From Alphaproteobacteria bacterium (GTDB lineage: Bacteria; Pseudomonadota; Alphaproteobacteria; Rhodobacterales; Rhodobacteraceae), in the NCBI GenBank assembly GCA_030424865.1, contig JAUHVR010000002.1:62001-126000 (forward strand): a stretch of 64,000 nucleotides of DNA, in the 5' to 3' direction. How positions within the stretch are numbered: the first letter of the stretch is position 1; every line of letters begins with the position of its first letter. Below are positions 38,916 through 46,324 of the stretch, in pieces. The position numbers and the translations under genes are program-made. The notes beneath the pieces are model-generated. The model saw only the letters and a program-made list of their open reading frames with translations, did no database searches and had not been told where the DNA came from.

Positions 38916-40658
38916 ATGACGTTCAAGCCCGCCAAGTGGCCCCGACGCCTTCGAAGCCGGGAATGGTATGAAGGCAGCACCAAGGATGCGATCTATCATC
39001 GTGGTTGGCTCAAGAACCAGGGCTATCCGGACGATCTGTTTGACGGGCGCCCCATCATCGGCATCCTCAACACCTGGTCGGAACTGACGCCCTGCAACGG
39101 CCACCTGCGCGAACTGGCCGAAAAGGTGAAAGCCGGGATCTGGGAGGCAGGCGGCTTCCCCGTCGAGGTCCCGGTGTTCTCGGCCAGCGAAAACACCTTT
39201 CGTCCCACCGCCATGATGTTCCGCAATCTGGCTGCCATGTCGATCGAAGAACAGATCCGCGGCCAGCCCATGGATGGCTGCGTCCTGATGGTGGGCTGCG
39301 ACAAGACCACGCCCTCGCTCTTGATGGCCGCGGCGTCCTGTGACCTGCCGTCTATCGTTGTCACCGGCGGTCCGATGCTCAATGGCTGGTTCCAGGGCGA
39401 ACGCGTGGGCACGGGAACCCATCTGTGGCGCTTTTCCGAGGCCGTGAAGGCCGGCGAGATGGATCAAGAGACTTTTCTGGAGGCCGAGAATGCGGTCACG
39501 CGTTCTGCGGGAACCTGCAACACGATGGGAACGGCCTCCAGCATGGCGTCGATGACCGAAGCGCTAGGTATGGCGCTGTCTGGCAATGCCGCGATCCCCG
39601 CCGTGGACAGCCGCCGCCGAGTGATGGCGCAGCTTTCCGGCCGCCGCATCGTACAGATGGTCAAAGACGACCTGAAGCCTTCGGACATCCTGACCAAACA
39701 GGCCTTCGAGAACGCCGTGCGCGTCAATGGCGCCATCGGTGGGTCGACCAATGCGGTTGTCCACTTGCTGGCGATTGCCGGTCGCATCGAGGTGGACTTT
39801 ACCCTTGATGACTGGGACCGGTGCGGCCGGGACGTGCCGACGATTGTCAACCTCCAGCCCTCGGGCGACTATCTTATGGAAGAGTTCTTCTATGCCGGGG
39901 GGCTGCCGGTCGTGCTGCGGCAGATGGGCGAGGCCGGACTGTTGCACAGGGACGCGCTGACCGTCTCGGGCGGGCCGATCTGGGACGAGGTCAAATCCGT
40001 ACGCAACGGCAACAGCGATGTGATCCGCAGCTTCGAGAATGCTTTGACCGCCCAAGGGGGAATGGCCGTGCTGCGGGGCAACCTGGCCCCCAAGGGTGCG
40101 ATCCTGAAACCTTCGGCGGCTTCGCCGCATCTGATGCAACACAAAGGGCGGGCCGTCGTGTTCGAGGATATCGACGACTACAAGGCGCGCATTGCAGATC
40201 CGGATCTTGACGTGGACGAGACCTGCATCCTCGTCCTGAAGAACTGCGGTCCCAAGGGATATCCGGGCATGGCCGAGGTGGGGAACATGGGCCTGCCGCC
40301 GAAGGTTCTGAAGAAAGGGATCAAGGACATGATCCGCATTTCCGATGCGCGCATGTCCGGTACCGCCTACGGTACGGTGATCTTGCATACCTCGCCCGAA
40401 GCGGCTGCCGGAGGGCCGCTCGCCATTGTGCAAAACGGCGACATGATCGACGTGGATGTTGCCGCCCGCCGTTTGCATCTGGATATCCCGGATGAAGAGC
40501 TTGCCGCGCGTCTTTCAGAGTGGAAACCGACATTTGAACATGCCGCGTCCGGGTATGCCTGGTTGCATCAGGCGCATGTTGAAGGCGCGGACACAGGCGC
40601 TGATCTCGACTTTCTGAAAGGCTGTCGTGGAAGCCCCGTCGGAAAGGACAGCCATTGA
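38916..40658 (+). CDS. IlvD/Edd family aldonate dehydratase, L-arabinonate dehydratase-like
   Basis: A 580-residue Fe-S dehydratase. The cluster cysteines are in LTPCNGHLRE, MVGCDKTTPS and SAGTCNTMGTASSM; the C-terminal RISDARMSGTAYGTVILHTSPEAA is the family substrate motif. The N-terminal KWPRRLRSREWYEGSTKDAIYHRGW is typical of sugar-acid dehydratases (L-arabinonate, D-xylonate, D-galactonate/fuconate) rather than of IlvD. In this context it converts an aldonate to a 2-keto-3-deoxy acid. The exact sugar is inferred from the neighbours. Confidence 0.9.
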   Translation: MTFKPAKWPRRLRSREWYEGSTKDAIYHRGWLKNQGYPDDLFDGRPIIGILNTWSELTPCNGHLRELAEKVKAGIWEAGGFPVEVPVFSASENTFRPTAMMFRNLAAMSIEEQIRGQPMDGCVLMVGCDKTTPSLLMAAASCDLPSIVVTGGPMLNGWFQGERVGTGTHLWRFSEAVKAGEMDQETFLEAENAVTRSAGTCNTMGTASSMASMTEALGMALSGNAAIPAVDSRRRVMAQLSGRRIVQMVKDDLKPSDILTKQAFENAVRVNGAIGGSTNAVVHLLAIAGRIEVDFTLDDWDRCGRDVPTIVNLQPSGDYLMEEFFYAGGLPVVLRQMGEAGLLHRDALTVSGGPIWDEVKSVRNGNSDVIRSFENALTAQGGMAVLRGNLAPKGAILKPSAASPHLMQHKGRAVVFEDIDDYKARIADPDLDVDETCILVLKNCGPKGYPGMAEVGNMGLPPKVLKKGIKDMIRISDARMSGTAYGTVILHTSPEAAAGGPLAIVQNGDMIDVDVAARRLHLDIPDEELAARLSEWKPTFEHAASGYAWLHQAHVEGADTGADLDFLKGCRGSPVGKDSH

Positions 40659-41584
40659 TGGATATCGCTCTTGTTGGCATCGGCAAGATCGCACGGGATC
40701 AGCACATTCCTGCGATTGCGCAGTCTCCGGATTGGAAGTTGAAGGCCTGCGTTTCCCAGAGTGGCACCGTTGAGGGCGTCACGACGTTCACCGAGTTCGA
40801 CACCTTTCTGCGCGACTGCCCTGAAACCCGCGTGGTGTCGCTTTGTATGCCGCCACTGCCCCGTTTTGGATACGCTGCGGCCGCGATCGCAGCGGGCCGT
40901 CACGTGATGCTGGAAAAACCGCCCGGTGCCAGCCTGGCCGAATGCTACAAACTGGCCGGGATGGCGCGGTCCCAGAGGGTCACGCTGTTTGCCACGTGGC
41001 ATTCGCGTGAGGCGGCAATGGTGGATGCCGCCAAAGAATGGCTTTCTGGCAAGGACCTGCGCCGCGTGACCGTGACCTGGCGCGAAGATGTGCGACGCTG
41101 GCACCCCGGACAGGAGTGGATCTGGGCCCCCGGCGGGCTTGGCGTGTTTGATCCGGGCATCAACGCCCTGTCGATCCTGACCAAGATTGTTCCGGACGGG
41201 CTGCACGTGACCGAGGCACATCTGGAGGTGCCCGAGAACCGGCAAGGCCCGATTGCCGCGCAGCTGCGTTTTGCCCACCCAACCGGCGCAGATGTGACGG
41301 CGGAGTTCGATTGGCGCCAAGAGGGGGACCAGATCTGGCGGATCCAAGTCGAAACCGCGCAAGGCACTCTGGTGCTGGAAGATGGCGGCGCCCGCATGTT
41401 CATCGAAGGCTGCCCGCACAAGGGCGATGCCCGGGCGCTGTCCGGCGAATACCCCCGGCTTTATGCCCGTATGGCCCAGCTTGTGGCGGATGGCCGGTCG
41501 GACGCGGATTTTGAACCACTACGCCACGTGGCGGATGCCTTCCTTTTGGGGCGTCGCACCACCGTTGCCCCTTTCCACGAATAG
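40658..41584 (+). CDS. Gfo/Idh/MocA family D-galactose/L-arabinose 1-dehydrogenase-like
   Basis: A 308-residue oxidoreductase. The N-terminal IALVGIGKIARDQHIPAIAQS binds NAD(P), and HVMLEKPPGASLAE carries the catalytic lysine. The sequence WREDVRRWHPGQEWIWAPGGLGVFDPGINALSIL is typical of galactose 1-dehydrogenase/L-arabinose 1-dehydrogenase, which makes the aldonolactone. ATG 40658 shares one base with the dehydratase stop (TGATG), with GGAAAGGA upstream. It supplies the first step of the operon's pathway. Confidence 0.87.
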   Translation: MDIALVGIGKIARDQHIPAIAQSPDWKLKACVSQSGTVEGVTTFTEFDTFLRDCPETRVVSLCMPPLPRFGYAAAAIAAGRHVMLEKPPGASLAECYKLAGMARSQRVTLFATWHSREAAMVDAAKEWLSGKDLRRVTVTWREDVRRWHPGQEWIWAPGGLGVFDPGINALSILTKIVPDGLHVTEAHLEVPENRQGPIAAQLRFAHPTGADVTAEFDWRQEGDQIWRIQVETAQGTLVLEDGGARMFIEGCPHKGDARALSGEYPRLYARMAQLVADGRSDADFEPLRHVADAFLLGRRTTVAPFHE

Positions 41585-41596
41585 GAGACACGACAC

Positions 41597-42514
41597 ATGC
41601 AGTCCCCACTCACGGGCATACTTCCCGTTGCACCCACGCCCTTTTTTGACGATGGCAGCGTGGATTTGGACGGGATGAAACGGGTTCTCGATTGCATCAT
41701 CGATCAGGGGGTGGACGCGATATGCATCCTCGCCAACTATTCCGAGCAATTCGTCCTCTCGGATGACGAGCGGGCGGCTCTTATGCGCACCAGTCTGGAA
41801 CATGTGGCCGGACGGGTGCCCGTGGTCGTGACCGTCAGCCACTTCTACACAGGCATCGTGGTTGAACGTGCAAAGGCGGCCCAGGCGATGGGCGCTGCCA
41901 TGGTGATGATGATGCCCCCGTACCACGGGGTTGGTCTGGTGCCCGCCGAGACCGGAATTTTCGAGCATTTCCAGGCGGTGTCGAACGCCATCGACATTCC
42001 CATCATGGTGCAGGATGCGCCGCTCTCTGGCTGTCAGATGTCTGTCCCATTGCTCGCGCGGATGGCCAGCGAATTGGAACAGGTGCGGTATTTCAAGATG
42101 GAGATGCCGTTTGCAGCCGACAAGCTCGCCGCCTTGATCGAGGTGGGCGGCGACGCGATCGAGGGCCCGTTTGACGGCGAAGAGGCGGTAACGCTTCTTG
42201 CCGATCTCGATGCAGGTTGCACCGGCACGATGACCAGCGGTTTGCAGTGCGAACACATTGGCCAGATCATCCGCGCGTACCTGCGCGGGGACAAGGACAC
42301 CGCCTTGGTGAAATGGACACAATGCCTGCCGCTTATCAATCATGAGAACCGCCAATGTGGGCTGCGTGCCTGCAAAACGGTCATGCAGGCAGGCGGCGTG
42401 ATCAAATCCGATCACGTGCGGCATCCTTTGAAACCCATGACAGCGCGCACCCGGGACCGGCTTCTGTCGCTGGCACGGGACATGGACCTGATTGCCTTGA
42501 GATGGGGTCACTAA
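41597..42514 (+). CDS. DapA-family 2-keto-3-deoxy-L-arabinonate dehydratase-like
   Basis: A 305-residue class I aldolase-fold enzyme. LTGILPVAPTPFFDDGSVD and MVMMMPPYHGVGLVPAE are family blocks; the Schiff-base lysine should lie in VRYFKMEMPFAADK. The protein resembles L-2-keto-3-deoxyarabonate dehydratase, which gives 2-oxoglutarate semialdehyde, more than the aldolases. KGSA dehydrogenase at 30.1 kb would then produce 2-oxoglutarate. Last gene of the chvE operon. Confidence 0.87.
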   Translation: MQSPLTGILPVAPTPFFDDGSVDLDGMKRVLDCIIDQGVDAICILANYSEQFVLSDDERAALMRTSLEHVAGRVPVVVTVSHFYTGIVVERAKAAQAMGAAMVMMMPPYHGVGLVPAETGIFEHFQAVSNAIDIPIMVQDAPLSGCQMSVPLLARMASELEQVRYFKMEMPFAADKLAALIEVGGDAIEGPFDGEEAVTLLADLDAGCTGTMTSGLQCEHIGQIIRAYLRGDKDTALVKWTQCLPLINHENRQCGLRACKTVMQAGGVIKSDHVRHPLKPMTARTRDRLLSLARDMDLIALRWGH

Positions 42515-42663
42515 AAGACGACGGTCCAAAGATCGGGGTGACACGGGACACAGCTGCTGGCAGGAGCATCCCTTTCGATCGTTACAACTCTCTATCAGGG
42601 CTCTCAAATTGTGAGAGGCCAACCGCATTCGTTCCGGGCCAGTACCGCCCGGATACGTCGGAG

Positions 42664-42671
42664 TGTCTCAT
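42664..42671 (+). promoter_or_regulatory. TGTCTCAT half-site
   Basis: An octamer identical to the left arm of the 26-bp operator 122 bp downstream; the right arm is not recognisable. It may be a secondary binding site, or chance. Confidence 0.4.
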
Positions 42672-42785
42672 TTGCACACGCTGCGAAATGGCCGATCCGG
42701 CGCGGTCCTGTTTCCCAAATCTCGGGCTTTCATCCGGTTTCAGGCGGTGCCTGCACATCCGACGTCAAAGAGTGACACACAAAAC

Positions 42786-42811
42786 TGTCTCATTTTTCGC
42801 AGAATGAGACA
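42786..42811. promoter_or_regulatory. 26-bp palindromic operator TGTCTCAT-N10-ATGAGACA
   Basis: Perfect arms at 42786-42793 and 42804-42811 lie in a longer inverted repeat with 13-nt arms (AAACTGTCTCATT at 42782-42794 and its complement at 42803-42815). A near-identical site with the same 10-nt spacing stands before the acoA-like operon at 52354. Site shape (TGTCTC/GAGACA) is like those of AcoR-type activators; the regulator at 43375 is the natural candidate. Confidence 0.75.
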
Positions 42812-42967
42812 GTTTCCAGCGTACGGGGCCAAGGCGCGCTTCAAAGGTTTCGCGCGTCTCGGCGCCCGGGAATACTCGTTTCAACAAAGGGGAAGAGGAG
42901 CAGAGCGCACTCGTATGCAGCAATCAGTTGCATCGTGCGTCTTCTGAGTGTGAGGAGAACCTGGAAC

Positions 42968-43306
42968 ATGTCGGCGACCTACAAAGACCACGCGGCATCA
43001 ATCGACAAACGTGTGGGAGCGCTTTTCAAGGCCGTTCCGTCGGTCATGACGCCTTATAGCCAGTTGGTCAAAGCGGCCTCTGCTGATGGCGCATTGGCAA
43101 GCAAGACCAAGGAACTGATGGCGTTTTCGATATCGATCGCAATCAGATGCGAGGACTGCATCGTGTTCCATTTGCGTGCAGCATTGAACCACGGTGCCAG
43201 TCGAGACGAGGTGCTCGAGGCGGTCTCGGTCGCGATTGAAATGGGCGGTGGTCCCTCTGTCGTCTACGGCAGCCGCGCGCTGCAGGCGCTCGAGGACTTG
43301 ACCTAG
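42968..43306 (+). CDS. Carboxymuconolactone decarboxylase/AhpD-family protein
   Basis: A 112-residue CMD-family protein. The core MAFSISIAIRCEDCIVFHLRAALNHGASRDEVLEAVSVAIEMGG contains the CxxC plus downstream histidine (C-E-D-C...H) of AhpD-like thiol proteins; such proteins act as disulfide relays, for AhpD with lipoylated proteins. The start ATG 42968 follows GAGGAG. It lies just upstream of the AcoR-like gene and shares an operator with the 2-oxo acid dehydrogenase operon, so a role with a lipoyl protein is an attractive inference. Confidence 0.85.
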   Translation: MSATYKDHAASIDKRVGALFKAVPSVMTPYSQLVKAASADGALASKTKELMAFSISIAIRCEDCIVFHLRAALNHGASRDEVLEAVSVAIEMGGGPSVVYGSRALQALEDLT

Positions 43307-43374
43307 GTGCCTGCCCAAATTGGACAGAACAGGCGTTTTATATAACAATCGACACCGGAGACGAAGCTTAGTGA

Positions 43375-45138
43375 ATGGCTGACAAGCGAAAGGACGCTGC
43401 AATTTCAGGGTACATGGACAAGTCGTCGGTAGAAAATCTGCTCCGATCCTCAAAGGACCGGAGCCGGTCCAAACATAACCTGTCGTCTAACGCAAAATCC
43501 CCTATCCTGCGATTGCAGGCTGACGAAATCGCCTATCGCAACGAGAAGTTCCTGGATCAAATTGGCGGGGCTGTGTCCGAGGTCGACAATTCCGCCCTGC
43601 TGCCAAGCCGGTCCAAGTATTGCCTGCTGATTTCGGACGCTGATGGCATTGTGATCGAATCCTACGCGCCAGAGGGGCTGGAGGCCGAGTTTCAAAGAAG
43701 CGGACTTGTTCAGGGGGGCATCTGGGACGAACGCGTCGCTGGAACAAACGGCATTTCGATGGCACTGGAAAGCGGCCGCGTGCTGACGGTGCTGGGCGAA
43801 GACCACTTCTACAATTGCTTTCACGGTTTCAGCTGCAGTTCGGCACCACTCACGGACGCGGAAAACAATCTGATTGGCACCATAACCCTGGTTGGGTCCG
43901 CATCCCGTCGGCAAGAAGAGTATGCGCTGTGCGAACAGGTGGTTCGGCGTGCGTCGCGACAGTTTCAGACGCGGCTTTTCCGCAATTTTCACGCCGACAA
44001 ACTGACGGGACGGGTGTTGTCCCGGGATCACAAGACACGCAGGAGCTTTGAAGCACTGGTCGCCTGTGACGAAGACGGGACCGTGATTTCGCACCTGCCG
44101 CTGTGGCGGGATCGCGCCCGTCCGCCTGAACATCAGAACCTGGCAGGGCAACACATCTCGGATCTGAAAGATCTTGAAATCACGTTGCGAGGTCCCGCCA
44201 CCGTGCCGCCGCGACGCCGTGTGGTGCAATCCCTTACGCCGCAAATCTCTGCCCGGGTTGAAAAAGGGACCAAACTGGCGCGTTTCATTTCAGAGGGCGG
44301 GGGTCTTGCGGTGCTTGCTGATCGCGCGCGCAAACTTGTCGCCCACCGTATTCCCCTGCTGATCTGTGGCCAGCCGGGTGTGGGAACAGAGCTGTTTGCA
44401 AGGGCCCTGCTGGAAGAACAATCTCTGATGTCGCCGATGGGGCTGACCCTCGATGCGGCGCAAAACGGAGCGGAAGACAGCCTGACAGAGGTTTTGACCA
44501 GCCTCGATTTCCTAAGCCAGTATCCCCTCGACAACGTGGTTCCGACTCTGATCCTGCGGAATGTGCAGGCCTTGTCGGGGCATGCTCAGTCCACCTTGGA
44601 ACAGTTCCTTGATGTGGACCCGATGGCAGCACAATCGAAGGCCGAACCTCCGGTGGTACTTTTCACCGCGGACAGGACCTGGGCGGAGCTGGAAAACGAA
44701 AACAAGATCCCCCAAAGCCTTCTGTACCTGTTGGGGCAATCGGTTGTGGAATTGCCGCCGATTGCGGCACGGGACGCTGAGACCGTCCTTGAAAATGTTC
44801 TCGCAGAGGGTTTTGCGACCCCGGTAGAGATTGCCGACAACGCACGGGATGTGCTGATCGCGTATCCCTGGCCCGGCAACCGCCGTGAAATGCAAAGTGT
44901 TCTGCGCGAGGCGGTGATCTGCGGCAATGGACAGCGCATCAATGTCACCGATTTGCCCGCGCGCCTGCTGACCCCACGCGAAGAAAACACCAAGGCCCCG
45001 GCCCCAACGCGGGCCTCGCTCAAGGACGCATTGGACAGCACCAACTGGAACGTCTCCAAAGCCGCGCGCCTGTTGGGCAAAAGCCGGGCGACGGTCAACC
45101 GCTGGATCGCCTCCGAAGGGTTGCAACGGCCCGAATAG
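43375..45138 (+). CDS. AcoR-like transcriptional activator with degenerate AAA+ domain
   Basis: A 587-residue regulator. It has a GAF-type sensor (about residues 85-200, with VAGTNGISMAL typical of AcoR), a central region aligned with the sigma-54 activator ATPase, and a Fis-type helix-turn-helix at about 556-582 (NVSKAARLLGKSRATVNRWI). The ATPase is broken: Walker A reads GQPGVGTEL (331-340) without the lysine, Walker B reads TLILRNVQ (391-398) without Asp-Glu, and no GAFTGA loop exists. YPWPGNRREM (497-506) is retained. It probably works without sigma-54. ATG 43375 is used; ATG 43414 is possible. Presumed target sites: 42786 and 52354. Confidence 0.88.
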   Translation: MADKRKDAAISGYMDKSSVENLLRSSKDRSRSKHNLSSNAKSPILRLQADEIAYRNEKFLDQIGGAVSEVDNSALLPSRSKYCLLISDADGIVIESYAPEGLEAEFQRSGLVQGGIWDERVAGTNGISMALESGRVLTVLGEDHFYNCFHGFSCSSAPLTDAENNLIGTITLVGSASRRQEEYALCEQVVRRASRQFQTRLFRNFHADKLTGRVLSRDHKTRRSFEALVACDEDGTVISHLPLWRDRARPPEHQNLAGQHISDLKDLEITLRGPATVPPRRRVVQSLTPQISARVEKGTKLARFISEGGGLAVLADRARKLVAHRIPLLICGQPGVGTELFARALLEEQSLMSPMGLTLDAAQNGAEDSLTEVLTSLDFLSQYPLDNVVPTLILRNVQALSGHAQSTLEQFLDVDPMAAQSKAEPPVVLFTADRTWAELENENKIPQSLLYLLGQSVVELPPIAARDAETVLENVLAEGFATPVEIADNARDVLIAYPWPGNRREMQSVLREAVICGNGQRINVTDLPARLLTPREENTKAPAPTRASLKDALDSTNWNVSKAARLLGKSRATVNRWIASEGLQRPE

Positions 45139-45192
45139 CCCAAGGGGTCCGGTGAGAGCCCTTTTTGATCGATGCTGCAGCTTACATGGATG

Positions 45193-45678
45193 TCAGCTTT
45201 GTTTCTTTCGCTCCTCAAGCGAACGGCTCAACTGCTCCAGCAGTTCAGCCAATTTTTCTCTGTCTTCGTTGGGGAGCACATCGGCAAAAAGCTTAGTGTT
45301 GGTCACCACCAACTGATCAATGATCGCTTCAACCAAATCAGCTCCGTGTAAAGTAAGACGGACAAGGGTGCTCCTAGCGTCATCGGGATTTGCCAATCGC
45401 TCAACCAGACCTTTCTCTGTCAACCCTCTGAGCATTTTGGCCATACCGCTGGAGCTGGCTTGTGTTGCAGAATAGAGTTCTGTCGGGCTCATTGTGAAAT
45501 CGTCATTTGTAAACCGCAGCGCTCGCAGAACCAGGAACTGGGTCCAAGACACCCCAAATTGCGCGGCCACTCGGCTGTCGCTGTCCCAGACGAAGTTTCG
45601 GCTTCGAAAGAGACCTGCGACAATGCGAGTTGTCGTGCTCGGCGTAACGGACCAAGTGCGCGTACTCTTCTTATTCAA
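45193..45678 (-). CDS. MarR family transcriptional regulator
   Basis: A 161-residue MarR regulator. The winged helix runs from VSWTQFLVLRALRF through MSPTELYSATQASSSGMAKMLRGLTEKGLVERLANPDDARSTLVRLT. The only suitable start is TTG 45678, with GGACGG upstream. It is divergent from a small membrane protein gene. A perfect 22-bp palindrome in the shared region is the probable operator, giving autorepression and control of the neighbour. Confidence 0.87.
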   Translation of the reverse strand: MNKKSTRTWSVTPSTTTRIVAGLFRSRNFVWDSDSRVAAQFGVSWTQFLVLRALRFTNDDFTMSPTELYSATQASSSGMAKMLRGLTEKGLVERLANPDDARSTLVRLTLHGADLVEAIIDQLVVTNTKLFADVLPNEDREKLAELLEQLSRSLEERKKQS

Positions 45679-45745
45679 AAAAGCCGTCCTTCAGGCAGTT
45701 GCTTGACAAAATGCCAAATTCGACTTGCCAATAACAGGCTGAAAT

Positions 45746-45767
45746 TTTATCTCTCTAGAGAGATAAA
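45746..45767. promoter_or_regulatory. 22-bp perfect palindrome, probable MarR operator
   Basis: TTTATCTCTCT at 45746-45756 is followed at once by its exact reverse complement at 45757-45767. It lies 15 nt before the membrane protein start and overlaps a possible -10 (TATCTC at 45748, with TTGCCA 17 nt upstream as -35). A dimeric MarR repressor bound here would block that promoter. Confidence 0.75.
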
Positions 45768-45781
45768 TGGTGGAGGAAGAC

Positions 45782-46180
45782 ATGGATACGCAAAAACATG
45801 GAATCGTTGTTCGGGGGGTTTTGGGCCTTCTTGCCTGTGTGATTTTACTTTTTACGCTGCCCGCTTACATGGACCCGTCAAGCAATCCGGGGCTCGCCAA
45901 CCTGAGCGAAGAAGCTGCGTCATTGGGGTCTGTTGCGGGTGCTTTTTTGGCGCGCCAGCTCGGCCTTGCCCTGATCGCTCTTTATGGCGCGACAAAGGGA
46001 ACAACGCAGCCCGTATTGATCGGAGCATTTGGCATCGCGTTTTTCAACTTGCATGACGCCGTGTTCCTGACAGCCTTCGGCACTGTCGGAGCCGGGGCAA
46101 TTGCAGGTCTCATCCTCGGGGTCTTAGCTGTCGTGGTCATGTTTTTGACCGCGCGTGAAAGTACCGCCACGAGAAGCTAG
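45782..46180 (+). CDS. Small integral membrane protein of unknown function
   Basis: A 132-residue protein with four hydrophobic segments (about residues 10-28, 49-70, 77-96, 100-122). I recognise no named family; the shape resembles small DUF4345-like proteins, without certainty. ATG 45782 is preceded by GGAGGA. Its promoter is overlapped by the 22-bp palindrome, so it is probably the regulated target of the divergent MarR protein. Confidence 0.72.
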   Translation: MDTQKHGIVVRGVLGLLACVILLFTLPAYMDPSSNPGLANLSEEAASLGSVAGAFLARQLGLALIALYGATKGTTQPVLIGAFGIAFFNLHDAVFLTAFGTVGAGAIAGLILGVLAVVVMFLTARESTATRS

Positions 46181-46270
46181 CCAGCCGAAGCCGTCCTTGG
46201 CGCAAACGCAGCTAAAGCTCACTTTGTCCGCAAAACCACTATTCCCTTTTCCGGGACACGCCCCACGAAT

Positions 46271-46298
46271 AAACACGGCCGGGCACGAGGGCCCGACC
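46271..46298 (-). terminator. Terminator of the GMC oxidoreductase/2-oxo acid dehydrogenase operon
   Basis: On the minus strand GGTCGGGC (46298-46291) pairs with GCCCGGCC (46284-46277) around a 6-nt loop, one T-G pair included, followed by GTGTTTATT. It lies about 27 nt after the GMC gene stop. Confidence 0.7.
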
Positions 46299-46324
46299 GC
46301 ATTCAGGGAGGATCTTTCGAACGT

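Larger units (their letters stand above)
42515..42967. other. 453-bp intergenic regulatory region
   Basis: No gene is supported here. The stretch holds an inverted repeat CTCTCA-N5-TGAGAG at 42601-42617, a TGTCTCAT half-site at 42664-42671, and the full palindromic operator at 42786-42811. No -24/-12 sigma-54 promoter (TGGCAC-N5-TTGC) is visible, which agrees with the defective ATPase of the neighbouring activator. Its length suggests complex control of the gene at 42968. Confidence 0.7.

Noticed and set aside
42515-42967. Search for a sigma-54 (-24/-12) promoter upstream of the CMD gene
   Set aside because: No TGGCAC-N5-TTGC-like sequence was found; the same holds for 52263-52350.
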